The notes under the pieces were generated by a model. The model searched no databases, had not been told where the DNA came from, and worked only from the letters and a program-made list of their open reading frames with translations. The position numbers and the translations under genes were made by a program. A stretch of DNA of 64,000 nucleotides from Gambelia wislizenii (lineage: Eukaryota; Chordata; Lepidosauria; Squamata; Crotaphytidae). The stretch is taken from assembly GCA_030847615.1 (NCBI GenBank), contig JAUMIR010000001.1, forward strand, positions 163,219,001-163,283,000, read 5' to 3'. Each line of letters begins with the position of its first letter. Positions within the stretch are counted from its first letter, which is position 1. Positions 24,414 through 38,500 of the stretch are shown one piece after another.

Positions 24414-26046
24414 AATTTGTAATCTAATTTGCCATTAATTGCCATTGATAAGTGGTGTGACACTTCTTCAAACCAATTACTTCAGCAATGTGTAATGATA
24501 ATATACATGAACATTCCAAATAATAAATGTTCCTAGGAACTAACAGGATATTATCTTACTCAGGTGAATTATTCTAGCAACAACTATTATCATCCCTTAT
24601 TTGCTGTGCTCCTAAATTCCTTTCCTGGCATCATCATCATTACATTTCTTTCAGAACAGTGAGTTTCAGATTGTTGGAGATAAGACACTCTATCTTTCCT
24701 TACATTGCACAATGTTGTTGGAACATTTAAGAGAAAAGGTCATAGCATCTGGTTGGATACCAATGGCCCTGATAACAGTTTCAGATAGCCAAAGTGATTG
24801 CTTAGAGTTATTGCTAGAGTTAGTTCAAGAGGAATGTTACTACAGAAGGAATATCGGTTAGGGAATGAGACCAAAATGGCTGTTTAGACTGTCACCTCCA
24901 TGTCTTTTATAGAGCAGCAAGAAGGACAACACCTGCTGGCCTTATCTGTGATGTCATGCACTTTACCACACTACATCCCACATATTTATATAGGGGACCC
25001 TGTGCACATATAGCTGTAAGTTCATAGCCTCCCTGCTCAGGAACTCACACCAGTTAGGGTTCCCAGTAATGCATACAGATAAACAGATGCATGTTATATA
25101 CAGCTATACTTATATACATATATATGCAAATATATGCATACATATATACAGCTCCCCTTACCAGGTATCACACAAAGCATATCAGCTCTGTGGGCTGAGT
25201 GACACTGGGACCCATAGGTGTAGTCCTTTCCACCTCTATGCATATAGTAAATTCCATTGTTAGATGAAAGAAAACAGTATTCCAAGCAGTGCCTACCCAC
25301 ATATTAAGTTCTTCCTAGGAAATCCCAGTCTTGATGCCTTTTCTATCTGAAGTAATGGACAAGTGGACTATGTTGTGGTGTAGTGGTTCTAACCCCATGG
25401 AATTACCTTCCTAAGAATGGGCACCTCTCTTCTTAGCCGTTGTCTTGCAAGTGATTGGCTAAGAGAGTTGTTCTGTTGCACTTTGGCACAATGGGTCTGG
25501 ACTGGACAGTGATGGCTTTATTTGCTGCTGTCGAGGTTTCCTGGCACCCTGATAAGCTGCGGCTGGTTTTTTTAGCTGCTTGTTTTGATTATCTTGCCAT
25601 TTTAATAATTTACATTAGATTATAATTATAATTATAATAAAATAATAATAAAATTTTATTTCTATCCCGCCCCTCTGCAACGCAATTAGTCAAATTGTGG
25701 GATGGAGGGAAGAAGTCTGCACGTGGAGAGGGAAGAAGCTCACACCATACTGAACACCACCATGAAGTGTTTGAAAATGGTGCTGCCTCACCCACTAGTC
25801 AGACCTCCAGTATTCCCCAAAATGGTAGAAGAAATAATCCTTACTGATACTATTTAGAACTAGCCCATAGGCTGTTTCCCCAAAATCTAGTCCTGTTTTT
25901 TTCAGGTTGCCTAATTCAGGCACTATAATGTAACCTTTTCTCTTCCTTCAGCAATATTAAAAACCTTTCTTACTGCAGGTCTGTTAGTGAGTGAATTTGT
26001 TAAAAGGCTGGATGTTGTTCAGCATTGACTTTGTTTCTTTCTCCAG
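24414..26046. other. Probable IMPG1 intron; microsatellites only
   Basis: A TA/CA-rich tract at 25085-25150 and (TAA)n/(TTA)n at 25618-25655 followed by an L2-like 'tttctatcccgcccctct' tail. The acceptor of the 26047 exon closes the interval. Confidence 0.5.
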
Positions 26047-26561
26047 ACATAAAAATTGCAGGCCAGCTGGAATCTTCAGGTGATGATATTTTCGGCACAT
26101 TGAGCACTATGCCCTACTTCATTGGTTCCCCAGGTCTTCCCACTTCTGTTCCCGAAGATGACATTTTGGGCCCCACAGAACAGATCGTTTTGTTGCCAGC
26201 AGGGACTACCAGTGGCCCCTTTGCTGTCGTTGACCAGTCTTTTGAAGCAACAAGTTCTGCATGGGGAGCAGCAACCGACAGCGGCATCCCTACTGGACTT
26301 GAAATGGGAGTGCAGGACTTGATGAGCCCAGCAACAGTGGATGAGGAGGGAAGTGGCTACTATGCCATGCCAGAAACCCCAGACATGACCCCAGCTCCTC
26401 CACTGAAATATGTGACTACAAGCTCCATGACAACAGCAGCCAAAGGGAAAGAGTTAGTGGTGTTCTTCAGCCTGAGAGTCACCAACATGCACTTCTCTGA
26501 TGACCTCTTCAATCGGAGTTCTGCAGAATACAAGGCACTTGAACAGCAGTTCATGCAGCTG
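26047..26561 (+). CDS. IMPG1: IMPG1 exon: mucin-like linker and start of SEA domain
   Basis: The acceptor is ctttctccag|AC and the donor CTG|gtaggt. It enters in phase 1 and leaves in phase 0, coding about 172 residues. The first ~130 residues are rich in Ser, Thr, Pro, Gly and acidic residues (e.g. [22 protein letters not shown]), as expected of the O-glycosylated linker. The last ~40 residues contain [20 protein letters not shown], the conserved opening of the IMPG SEA domain. The open frame continues into the intron until about 26876, but similarity stops at the donor. Confidence 0.92.
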
Positions 26562-29500
26562 GTAGGTTGCTATTTCAGGAAGAAAATCTTCTCACTCTTA
26601 GGTATTTCAGCCCTCACACTTCCCAATTTTAAACATGTAAACACAAACCAAACACCAGGTCAGCAGGGGTGGGGAACATGTGGTCCTCCAGATATTGCTG
26701 GACTACAACTGACATCATCCCCAATCATCAGCCATGCTTGCAGAGGCTGCTGGGAGCTGAAGTCCAATACAGTGGCCGCCCTGGGGGGTATGGAGAGGCC
26801 GAGGGGTGACACCAGTATTAGTAACACCATAGTTCCAACAGCATCTGGAGAGTCATACCTTCCCCGTTCCTGCTAAAATTAAATGACATGTAAAATCTCT
26901 TTTAGAGGAAAAGTGGTATTATGTCTTCTTCTCCTTTGCCACTCTTGTGCCTGCCATTTATTCCACTCTTCACTGAGCCTCACCCTCAAAGAAAGTACAT
27001 GCAGAACTGCAGCCTCATTTCAATTACCAATGCCGGTGATGGCGAACCTATGACACACGTGTCAGCACTAACATGCATAGCCATTTGTGCTGACATGTGT
27101 GGCCTCCTCCCACCCGCCCCCACCCGCAACCTCACCACCCTCCATAAAGTGCGATCTAGGCTTCAAAGCCTCACTTTAGGGAGGGGAAGAGGAAAGTGGC
27201 AGGCAGGGCTACAAAGCCCTGATCGCCACTTTAGGGAGGGTGGGAGGGTGGAGGAAAGTAGTGGACAGGGCTACGAAGCCCCAATCACCACTTTAGGGAG
27301 GCGGGGGTGAAGCTTCCCCCCTACCTGGCCACTGCCACCCCTGAGGCCTGCTGTGCTTCCCCAGAGCCGCCTTGGAAAGGCTGGGTAAGGTGGCCGGCAG
27401 ACAGAACTCTGCCGGGGAAGGCGGTGGGCGAGCAGAAGGGTGGCTGCCCGGCCTCCCCCGGCATTCCTGAGGTGGCTCCGAAGCCTTGGAGCTGCCTCAG
27501 AAAGGCCGGAGAAGATGGCGGGTGAGTGGGAGGGTGGCCGCCCGGCCTTCCTGAGGTGGCTCCGAGGCGTCGAAGCCTCGGAGCTGCCTCAGATAGGCTG
27601 GGGAAGATGGTCGGCGAGCAGGAGGGTGGCCGCCTGGCCTCTCCCCAGCCCTTCCTGAGGCGGCTCTGTGGCTTTGAAGCTATGGAGCCGCCTCAGGGAG
27701 GCCGGGGAAGGCAGCGGGCGAGTGGGAGGGTGGCCACCCAGCATTCCAGAGGGGGCTCGTGGCTTTGAAGCCGCAGAGCCACCTCGGGGTGGCTGGGGAA
27801 GGCGGCAGATGGGAGACAGGGACTCTGCCCGGCCTCTCCCCAGCCTTCCCGGGGGGCTTCCAAGGCTCCAAAGCCTCGGAGCTGCCTTGGAAAGGCTGGG
27901 GAAGGTGGCAGGCAGGTGGGCCTCTTGTTTGAGCCCAGGGCACCGCACGCAGCTTCTCCAATGGGGCCCTCCTAAATAGCTCCACACAGGGGAGCTGCCA
28001 AAAGAGGGAGGGGGGAAATGCACGTGTGTTTGTGTGTGTGTGTGCATGGCATTGTGGGGAGGGGGAGTAAGTGCTGTGAAGGGAAGAAGCCGAGGGTCTG
28101 GGAGCTGAACAGCTGCCCACGTAATCACTCCTAGGCTAGCCGGCAACACATGCTCTGATCCATTAGTAACTCAGCTGTCCCTGAGCCGCACCCTCTGGGA
28201 CCTGCCCAAGAGGAAGGACTGGAACCACTGGAGCGCAGTGCCTCTGATTCCTAACCCACTCAGGCGATCCAGGAGAATGCCATGATCTATTGTATCGAAA
28301 GCCACTGAGAGGTCCAGAAGCACCAACAGGGACATATTACCCCTGTCGATGCTTAGACACAGATCATCGGTCAAGGCAACCATGGCAGTCTCAACTCCAA
28401 ATCCCGTCCTGAAGCCAGTTTGAAATGGGTCTAGATAATCAGTTTCATCCAAGACCACTTGGAGTTGAAGAGCAACTGCCCTCTCGATCATTTTGCTCAA
28501 GAATGGTAACATAGAAACTGGCCTACAGTTGTTCATGTCCAGGGGGTCTAGGGAAGGTTTTTTCAGGAGCGGCCTAACCACCACTTCCTTTAAACAGGGT
28601 GGAACCCACCCTTCCCTGAGGGATGCATTGATGATGTCCTTAAGGAACACCATCAAGGCACCCCCCCGGATGGCCAGCCATGAAGGGCAAGGATTGAGAG
28701 GGCAGGTCGTCTTCCTCACTCTACCAAGTAGCTTGTCCATGGCCTCGGTACTCATGGATTGAAATTGATCCAGTAAACTTACATCAACAGAGTTGCTGGA
28801 CACCTCGTCAATTGTTTCTGTCAAAATACTGGCATCTAAGTCAGCTCTTATCCGAGAGATTTTATCTGCAAAGTAGTTGTTAAATGCATCACAGCAGGCC
28901 GTTGTTGGGTTAAGCAGTGGCTTCTGCGCAGGTATAACCCACGTCATCTCCCTTACCACCCTAAACAGCTCTGCTGAACGGGACTCTGCAGACGCAATAT
29001 GTGCAGAGGAGAAGGATCTCTGCGCTGCACGTATTGCCTCTCGATAGGACCGAAGAAAGTTCCTATGTTGAGTCCTGTCGGATACGAGTCGAGTTTTCCG
29101 CCAGTTGCGCTCTAGTCGTTGTCCAACCTGCTTCATTTTCCTAAGCTCTGGTGTATACCATGGCTTACGGTTAGAAGCGGGTTGGAAAGGACACTTGGGA
29201 GCGATCGTGTCAATAGCCTTGGTAAGATCGGTGTTCCAAGTATTAACCAAAGCTTCAACAGGGTCACCAGCGTTACCAACCATTAAACCCTCCAAGGCTT
29301 TCTGGAATCCTATTGGTTCCATTAGCCTTTGGGGGTGGACCATTGTAATGGGTCCACCACCCCTGGTGGGGCGGGAAGAGACTCTTAGTTCAGTCTTGAC
29401 CAGGAAATGATCCGTCCATGACAATGCGGTGGTTTTAATAACTGCCACCCATGGATATTCCTGTTCCGTAGTAAAGACCGCATCGAGAGTATGACCCGCA

Positions 29501-32500
29501 CAATGTGTGGGCCCAATGACCAATTGGGATAGGCCCATGTTTGTCATGGTTTCCATGAACTCCCGAGCTGCACCAGTCAGATTTGTCAAGCTGGTCTCGA
29601 GTGGAATGTTGAAGTCACCCAAAACTAAAAGTCTGGGTGACTCCAACAGCAACTCTGAGACCAGCTGTGTCAGCTCAGTTAGGGAGTCTGCTAGACAACG
29701 GGGTGGTCGGTATACTAGCAGAATCCCCAAACTATTCCTGGTCCTCAGGCTAAGGTACATACACTCAAAGTGGACTGTGTTTCAGACAGGTATCCTGGTC
29801 AAGGTCAGATTGTTCTTCTAAACAGAGCCTCTCCGCCCCCCCCCCCGCCGCCCCCTCCCCTCACCTGCTCACTGACAGAATACCCGGCTAGGGGGGGCTG
29901 CATCCACGTGACAGCACTATCCTCTCCCAGCCAGGTTTCTGTGTAACAAGCCAGGTCAGCATCCTCATCCAAAAGAAGATCGTAAATAATGTGAGTTTTA
30001 TTCTTAATCGACCTGGCATTGCAGAGGAGCAAAGTAAGGTTCTGTAGAATGGTTGGTACGCTCTCCAATCCATTCCGGGAAACAGGGTGAACTGAACGTG
30101 GGATAGCTAACAAACAGCAATCCCACCTTCTTTCGTAACATCTGTTCACTCTGTTCCGACCATACCTCCCTTTCCCCAGCACAACTCCAATTTCCGCCCC
30201 CACTCCATTCCCGGCCTCAGCTGACTCCAATTGCTGGCTTGGAGTCCTTGTGGCTTGCTGGCTGGTGTTCCTGAGGGGTGTGGGGTGGCTTAAAATGCCA
30301 GCCACTCCTGGCCATGCCCCCTCTCGCTGCTGCCCTGCTGCCAAAGTCCTCAGCGCCCACCACAGCCTTATGGCCCAGTGGAATGGGGTGAAAGGCTCAA
30401 ATATTTAAATATTTGAAGGCATGTCATATAGAGGATGGAGCAATCTTGTTTTCTGTGGCTCCAGAGATTAGGACATGGAGCAATGGACTCAAATTACAGG
30501 AAAAGAGATTCCATCTAAACATTAGGAAGAACTTCCTGACAGTAAGAGCTGTTCAGCATTGGAATGCACTGCCTCAGAGTGTGGTGGAGCCTCCTTCTTT
30601 GGAGGTTTTTAAACAGAGACTGGATGGCCTCTGGAGTGCTTTGATTGGGTATTCCTGCATGGCAGGGGGTTGGACTGGATGGCCCTTGTCTCTTCCAGCT
30701 CTATGATTCTATGATCAAACTAAGAACAAAGTACACTAGAAACGTATTTAATACTAAAGTTTTAAAAGCAATAAAAAGTTCCTTTAAAATACTAAATTAA
30801 CAACGATTAAAACACATTAAAAATACTAAAAAAAATCAACATTAAATGGCTGCCCTTAAATGAGAAGGGAGCCTATGCCTGCCATGAGAGTGGGGAGGCA
30901 TTGTGCAAGGAGGTATGGAATAGCTCTTTGCATAACAATCACAAAAGGACATAGTCTGCATAAACTGTGTGTTTGTCAGCAACAGGATTTTAGCCAGGGT
31001 GTTCACAGTATTCTGATCTCATCCCAACAGGTATGTGATCATTCTCAAATGCCTGTAGATTAATATTTTATTCCATCAGTGTATCTAAAGTAATGGATTG
31101 AAATCCACAAAAGCTTGTGATAAAATGGATCAGTTAGTCACAAAGATGCTGCTTGATTCTCTCCCCCCACATCCCTTCCCTCCCTTCTTTTTCCTTTTTA
31201 TGGCCATAGTATAAGTAACACCAGCACAGTGTTCTGTGTTTTATTCATAGGTTGCCAAGACAATTTAAGCAAAAATCTTGTTCCTGCTTTTAAGTGTTAG
31301 GCACATAACATCATATTTGAACATGCCAGTTCTGGATCTGTATTTTGGATGGACTTCTCTTCTGTAGAGGAGATTGTATAAAAAATCCAATACAACAGGG
31401 GTCCGTGTATATAGACCTGTCTATATGCATTTTTGTCTATACACAACACACACACTTCTAAATACTAAATGACTCTCACCTGCCCCCCATACAAGCCTTT
31501 GAGTACTAAGTACCTTAACCTGGGTTGATGCTAGGGGATCACATTTGCTGTTCTACCTCAAGCAGCAAAATATCTTAGGCTGGTCCTGGATTGTGGGGAG
31601 GGGGCGTCCCACAGAAATAAATTCATGTTCCAACTTCCTAGTTCCTTCATGACCACCTGAGGAGGCTGTCACACGGTCATAGCAGTATCCTCTGCAGTGG
31701 CAGCAGGAATGATCAATGGAAGCTACAGGCACTCAGGAAAACCATGTTTCCTTACTTTGGATACTGTCTTTTATTCCTGCACAACAGCTGGTATCCTCTC
31801 ATCTGTACTGGTTTCTGTGTGGGGTGGTGGTGATGGTGGACTTAGAACTGCCTTCTTGCAGAGCTAGGTAAGACAGTAATGCTATAAAGCTCTCGCCATA
31901 AAGCAACAGCCTGAGAAACACCAAGAAAAGATGTTGCCCCCACCCCTAACATGCAACCAACCTCTCTGGGCCAGCCCACCACATTTTCTGTTGTTTAAGG
32001 CAGAAATGATAAGACATCTGGATTAACTTGTTTCAGGACAAAGTCCTAGGAGACTGTTCTAGGAATATATCCTGCAGCAACTTAAACCAGAGATGGGAAT
32101 TGCATAGCCCTCCAGATGTTGGATTGCAACTTCCAGCAGCTCTAGACAGCAGAGTGGACAGGGAGGAATGGCGGAGTTATAGTCCAACAGCATTTAGACA
32201 GCTACACAGTTTCCACCCTGTGTTGAACAAAGGGTGGAGGTCCTACATGCTGAAAAGGTGTGCTGAGCCTTTTTCTAGTGTGTGTATGTACAGTACGTGC
32301 CTTCAAGTCATCTGTCAATTTACAGCAACCCCATGAATTTCATAGGGTTTTCTTAGCCAAGGAATATTCAGAGGTGGTTTTTCCAGTTCATTCCTCTGAA
32401 ATATAGCCTACAGACCCTGGTATTCATTGGTGATCTCCCATCCAAGTACTAACCAGGGCTGACCCTGCTTAGCTTCCAAGATCAGATGGGATCTGGTGCC

Positions 32501-35500
32501 TTTGGGGTATTTAGGCCACTTCTTCTAGTGCCTTCCTGCAACCCCTGCTTTTCTTCCTTCGCAGCTCTAAGACAAACACTGAGCTGAACAAAAGTCATTG
32601 ATGCATCTGCAACTGCGGAAAAGTAAGGAGGGTGGGGGGAGGGTTCAGCAATCTTCTCTAGCATATACTTTGTTAAAATAACACCTCTTAAACCCTTGCT
32701 TTGTAAGTGAACATGGTAGACATATGAAAAGAAATATTTCTATGCCTACCACATCTGCCTCAGCCCAGGCAGAGTATAGCTAATTACACACAGGCCTTAA
32801 AATTGTGTACTGCATTTACAGTTAGTTCTGTGAAAATGTGTCCATGGGTTATCAACAAGCATAACTGCATGCAGGTTTCTCCCCAGCTTCTACTGTCCTA
32901 TGCAACAGCATGCCAATTAAATTAGGCTTTTACAAAGACCTTTGAAAATAACATTAATGTAAAACTGAATGTTTCAATGGACTGGAAGAACATACATGTA
33001 CAACATCATTTACTGCAGCACCTCGAGTACATATAGACACATCTTGGCTAGCTTCCTGTTAGGGATATATGCACATATAAATTTCCCTTTTTGGGGAAAA
33101 GGCCTTTTTGGGGTGCTGTGGGGGTTGGTATTCCCTTAATCCCTCGGCAGCATCTAAATGCTCCCCCCGCACATTCTGAGCAACCTTAGACCCCACCCCC
33201 TCATCCATGTCTTGTTTCATGGAGAGTGGGCACTGTTGCAGAAACATCTTACCATAGCCAGGTGCAAAATGATGACATCAGCACCAAGATCAACTAGGGT
33301 GTGCCAGCACTGCTGTGCTCATTTCATGTCTGGCTATGGTGGCGTAGCCAGATGACTCTGCAACTCTGCCTGTTTCCCGTGAACCAGAGGATTACTCTTG
33401 TTGGGGGCTGGGGTTTCAGAGGCTGTTCAGTACATCAGGAGTGATATTTGGCTCAGCCTAGCATGGGATGCATGCAGACCTATGACACAACACTGAGCCA
33501 AACAGGATTGCAGCCTTTGTTCGTGGAATTGTATAAATATCTAGGGGTCTTTCTTTCTCCTTGTATAACCAACAGTGGGCAAAACCCACATGAAGGTATG
33601 AGAATGTTTCACCTGCCACTGAAATTCATTTTTAGGCATGTTTAAACCCCATTGATTTCTTTTTAAGTGAATTGCATCCCATGAATTGAATTAGAAAGAA
33701 AACTGCACTCAATCTATCTTAATATATTATTTTAAAAGATCTTTCTAGAGCAGTTGCTGCTGAACACTTAACTGAGAAACTTAACCTGGTTGCAAAGGTA
33801 AAGTTGGTTAATCAAATCAGTGAAACAGAGAAGAGGATTTATGTTCCTCAAAATGAAAAGTGTCTGTAAGTGAAATTAATGACATGGAGGAAGGAACTTG
33901 CAATAAAATTGCCTGCTTTCTATCTCATTTTCTGTTGCAGCTGCTTCCCTATCTGCAGTCCAACCTTACAGGATTTAAACAACTGGAAATACTCAATTTC
34001 CGCAATGGAAGTGTGATTGTCAACAGTAAAATGAAGTTTGCCAAGTCAGTGCCATACAACATCACAGAGGCCGTCCACTGCGTGTTGGAGGACTTTTGCG
34101 ATGCAGCAGCTCAGCGTCTTAACCTTGAAATTGACAGCTACTCACTTGATATTGAGCCAGGTGATGTAAAATAAGGGGTGGAGGGGAGAGGGAAACTTTG
34201 CTTGCTGTTCTTCTGTCAGTGTATCATCATGTCACCTGCTCTTTGTAGGTAAGGCTCCCATGTTGTCCCGCACTTGTAGACACAACCCTTCTCTCTGAGA
34301 ACTGCTTCTCACTCTATTCAGACCCCTGGATATCAAGAATCATACATGTGCACTGCAGCCATTGAAAATTGCCTAATTTAAACTGTAGATTTTAGTCCAC
34401 CCAAAATAAATAAATAAATAAATCAGGAAGTGGAAAAATGTACACTTTGGGCAGGAAAAACAGACATTCCAACAATCCAACATGCTTTCTAGACATATTA
34501 GGGATGCATGTTTTCACTTATTTCCTTCTTGAATACAGGCATGAATAGTTTCAAAAATTTAATCCCTGGGGCTGGGTGAGATTATGAGAGGTTTTGCGTG
34601 TTTTTCAACAATTTTACACACTGAAGAATTTCAGCTAAGTCATTGGATCCATTCCGAAGTGATTGTTCTGTGTTCTGTCTGATGACCAGAGAAACACCAT
34701 GTGGACCATTGCAAAGAACTAAAGTCCCTGTTTAATTAACTTGCTTTCCTGCAAGGAAATCTAAAAGCATAGATTTTCTCTGGGCATGGTGCATGGACAA
34801 CTGTCACTTGCAGTCTCAGAAAGAGAGTTGGTGCTAACACAGCCTAACTCTCATTATTGGCAGTTGGTTTTTTGCAGGGATTGTGGCTGTGCTGATCTTT
34901 AAAATCACACACATTTCCTGGGACAACTGCAGCAGGAACATCTGTTCAATTAGCCACCCATTTCCCTAGAACTGATAAATTTGTTCCTACAGCATTGCAT
35001 TTCTAAGTTCTCCTCCCCACTCCTCCGTTTGTTTGTTTTTTGGCATTTCACACTTGAAGAACATGACAATGGGATATTAGCACCCTGCTGTGAAATAAGC
35101 ACATATTAAATAGGTATTATCTGCTTGACTGTCTGCTTGGAGTAGGAAACTGAGTGTTCTTAATGGTGGAAAATTGGCTGCAGCTTGAAAATAAGAGACC
35201 TAGGAAGAGGTATAGAGAGTGACAGCCAAGTTATGGGAAATGATAGCTCCTTAAGACACATGTGAGCAGAATCAAATAGTTCAGCGACAGCTATCTAACA
35301 ATGTCAGGCCAGTTGTGTGATGTGAACTATTTAGCTGAAATTGTGATTGTAAGAGTGGTTGTAGGTGGTTCTGCTCTTAAGACCTTTGGGTTACCTTTTC
35401 ATTGAAAGCGAAGAAAGCTATACGCATATCTCTCCTCATGAAATTCTCCACCTTCCCACAGATCAAAGGTACCTGAACATCATGTTTGGGTTCAGCTGAA

Positions 35501-38500
35501 AAACACTGCTAGGGTATGTTGACATTGCAAAGTCATGACTCGCCGTCTATTGCCAACATTGTAACTAAATGCGTTGTCTTGACAACAGTCCTCAAAGCTC
35601 CTTTCACTTAACATCCTACAGCTCTTACAATGTTGATGCCGCATTGAATGAGACACATGGGGTCAAGTTTATAAAGGCTTGGTTTGTCTTCTTGGAATGA
35701 TTGTTGATTGAAATAGAAGCTTTCATGCTGCACAAAGTACTGCTAGCAAAACCAGCCCAAGAGAGGTCAGAACGGGTTGTATTCCTATCTGAACAGGTTG
35801 GTGGGATTCAGATATGCATCCATGAATCCTAGTCTAAAAGGCAAATCTTCCAAGAGAGCATTCTTTCAGGTGTGTGCACATACCAAAGACATGAGCGTAA
35901 AACCCCTCAGATAGTCCATTCCAGAACAGGGCGACAGCCTGTTGAGGAGCCTCCAACCCATAGCATCCAGCACCTTTCTCTTTTTGTAGCTAGGCACAAT
36001 TATGCAGCAAACAGCCAAGCACAACAGGAGAGGCTGATTGATCCAAAAAAGACACAAACATCTTAGAGTCATAGAATCATAGAGTTGGAAGAGATCACAA
36101 GGGCCATCCAGTCCAACCCCCTCCCATGAAGGAATACCCAATCAAAGCATTCCTGACAGATGGCCATCCAGCCTCTGTTTAAAGGCATCCACACTCCAAG
36201 GCAGCGCATTCCAGTGCTGAACAGCTCTTACTATCAGGAAGTTCTTCCTAATGTTTAGGCGGAATCTCTTTTCCTGCTCCGAGTCCAAATCTCTGGAGCT
36301 ACAGAAAACAAGATTGCTCCATTCTCAATATAACATGCCTTCATATATTTAAACATGGCTATCATGTCCCCTCTTAACCTTCTCTTCTCCAGACTAAACA
36401 TGCCCAGCTCCCTAAGCCGTTCCTCATGAGCATGGCCTCCAGACCTTTCACCATTTTGGTCACCCTCCTCTGGACACGTTCCAGCTTCTCAATATCCTTC
36501 TTGAATTGTGGTGCCCAGAACTGAGCAACAGTATTCCAGGTGAGGTCTGACCAAAGCAGAATAGAGTGGTGCTGTTACTCCCCTTGATCTAGACACTATA
36601 CTCCTTATCTGACATCACTGGCCAAACAAGGCAACATTTACTACAGTTTTAAATTCTGTGCTGCAGAAACGTGAAAACTCAAGTCTCCAAAAATGTACAC
36701 AATCTCTTTCTGATAAAAGATAGAACTCACTGTCTTGCAGTGAGAATTTTTTTCCCCTGGCATTTTGTTATTTTTCATGAGGATGAGCCAGATCAGCATT
36801 TACACACAAAAACATGCCCAAGAGTCTATGGCATCAAGTAACAATGCATATTGCCTGCCATATATAGCTAGTGGGCATCCCCCCCCCTCTGTATTGCTGA
36901 GCCTCTATTCTTTTCTCTCTCTCTCTTTCTTTTTTTCTCTCTTTCTTTTTTTGGGGAAGGTGGAATATCACTTGGGCTCAGCATGAAAACAGTGTTGTTG
37001 CTTTTTTAAGTTTCGGAGGCAGATTTAAGCAAGTAATCCACTCGCAGCTGCCACCTCAGCTACAGGCATGCAGTTTATGAGGGCTGTAAAACCATTAAGA
37101 CAGGTCACAGCTGCTGCAACTGCTATTACAGTGGAGCAGTCTGTTTTTTCCCCTTGGTGTAGACAAGCCCTTAGAACTCTTTACTTTAGAGAGCTCTAAT
37201 GCTGCAGTTAGGGGACTGTACGACAGCTCAGTAGTAGGAAATTCTAAGACCCCCCAGCCAACTACAAATTCTTTGATTCCATAGGATGAAACCATGGCAG
37301 TTAAAAGGGCTATCAAACTACCATAATTGCTCAGTGTGGATACACCCCAGGTGAACATATGTGCTCCTGCTGCAAAGCTACTCTTCCACAAGCAGAGGAG
37401 CTTTCTTCTGAACTAGCACATCATACTTGCATGAAAAAGGACAGCTGAAATCCAAGGCATTGCATGATCTCTTGCATGAGGTTTTGCAGCATAGAAAGCA
37501 GCCCCACTACACAAACATTTTTTTCTGATGTGCTGTTGGTTTTTGCTCTCTGAATAAGCACTGTTCCTTCCTCTTATTTTTTTTTCTTCATCCACGGAAT
37601 ACATTCTTCAGCTATGGGACCTAGAATGGAAGAAGGTCATTGAAATAATTTCTTGCCAGGATTGAACAGAACTCCAGGATTGCTCCAGCCTAAAATACTT
37701 TGGAAAATAGCCTAAAGTGGCACTGAACCTTTGTGCTACAGCATTTTCAAAGCTCACATTCAATTATGGGGCACTGTAACAACTTAATTTTATGGGCGGG
37801 ATGTCAAGGTACTGTGTAGTGGAAAGCTATACCACAAGTGGGGAATGTGACTCCCATAAACTCTTACCATTGCTGGTAGATCCAGTAGGACTTGAAGTCC
37901 CGCCTGCCCATCTCTGATCTATCTGTCTGTCTGCCAGTCTATTGATCTACTTATCTATCTACCTACCTATGTATCTTTGGTTCGCTTCTGTAAACATCTT
38001 AACATTTGTCCTTGATGTTGTGCATAAACAGTTACAGATGTGTATTAGTCCCTAGAAAGGTAAGTAGAGCAAGTTTGAATTTTACTCTGGAATATAGCTG
38101 TAGAATCTGACAAACTAATCTGCCAGAGAGTATGGGATGCAGTGGCATTACAGCATAACAAACTACTGTGGCAACTTTCCTCAGTTTTAAATTTTGTCGT
38201 TGCAAGATCATGTTGAATTGTTGCCATATACTTTCATGTTAATGCTTTTTTAATTGAATGGATACAGCTTTATAGGCAGCACTAATCTGCATGTGCAGTA
38301 CATAGTCAAGAATCTGATTACTAGAAGAAAGGTGATAAGAATATGAAATTGAAATTAGTATAGGTTTAATGCTGTTGTATGTGGAATTGCTGGGAGTCCT
38401 GTTCCATGCCTAAGAAACAAATCCAAACCCTTGTATTCACTATATGTGCACTAATACGTTGGCACAAGGGGGGGGTGAGCTTTGATGTCAATAAGAACAC

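Noticed and set aside
1..26046. Earlier IMPG1 exons (first SEA domain etc.)
   Set aside because: No short open segment with splice sites gave recognisable IMPG sequence; probably outside the window, but small exons could be missed by eye.
27034..27100. hAT-type left end (cggtgatggcgaacctatgac)
   Set aside because: It resembles a known hAT terminus, but no matching right end or TSD could be found.
27589..28149. 186-aa and 146-aa Pro/Ser-rich ORFs opposite the GC-rich region
   Set aside because: High GC lowers stop frequency; the peptide follows the minisatellite period and has no splice context.
32430..32520. 5S rRNA gene on the minus strand
   Set aside because: Diverged and fused directly to a SINE body, so a SINE head and not a 5S gene.
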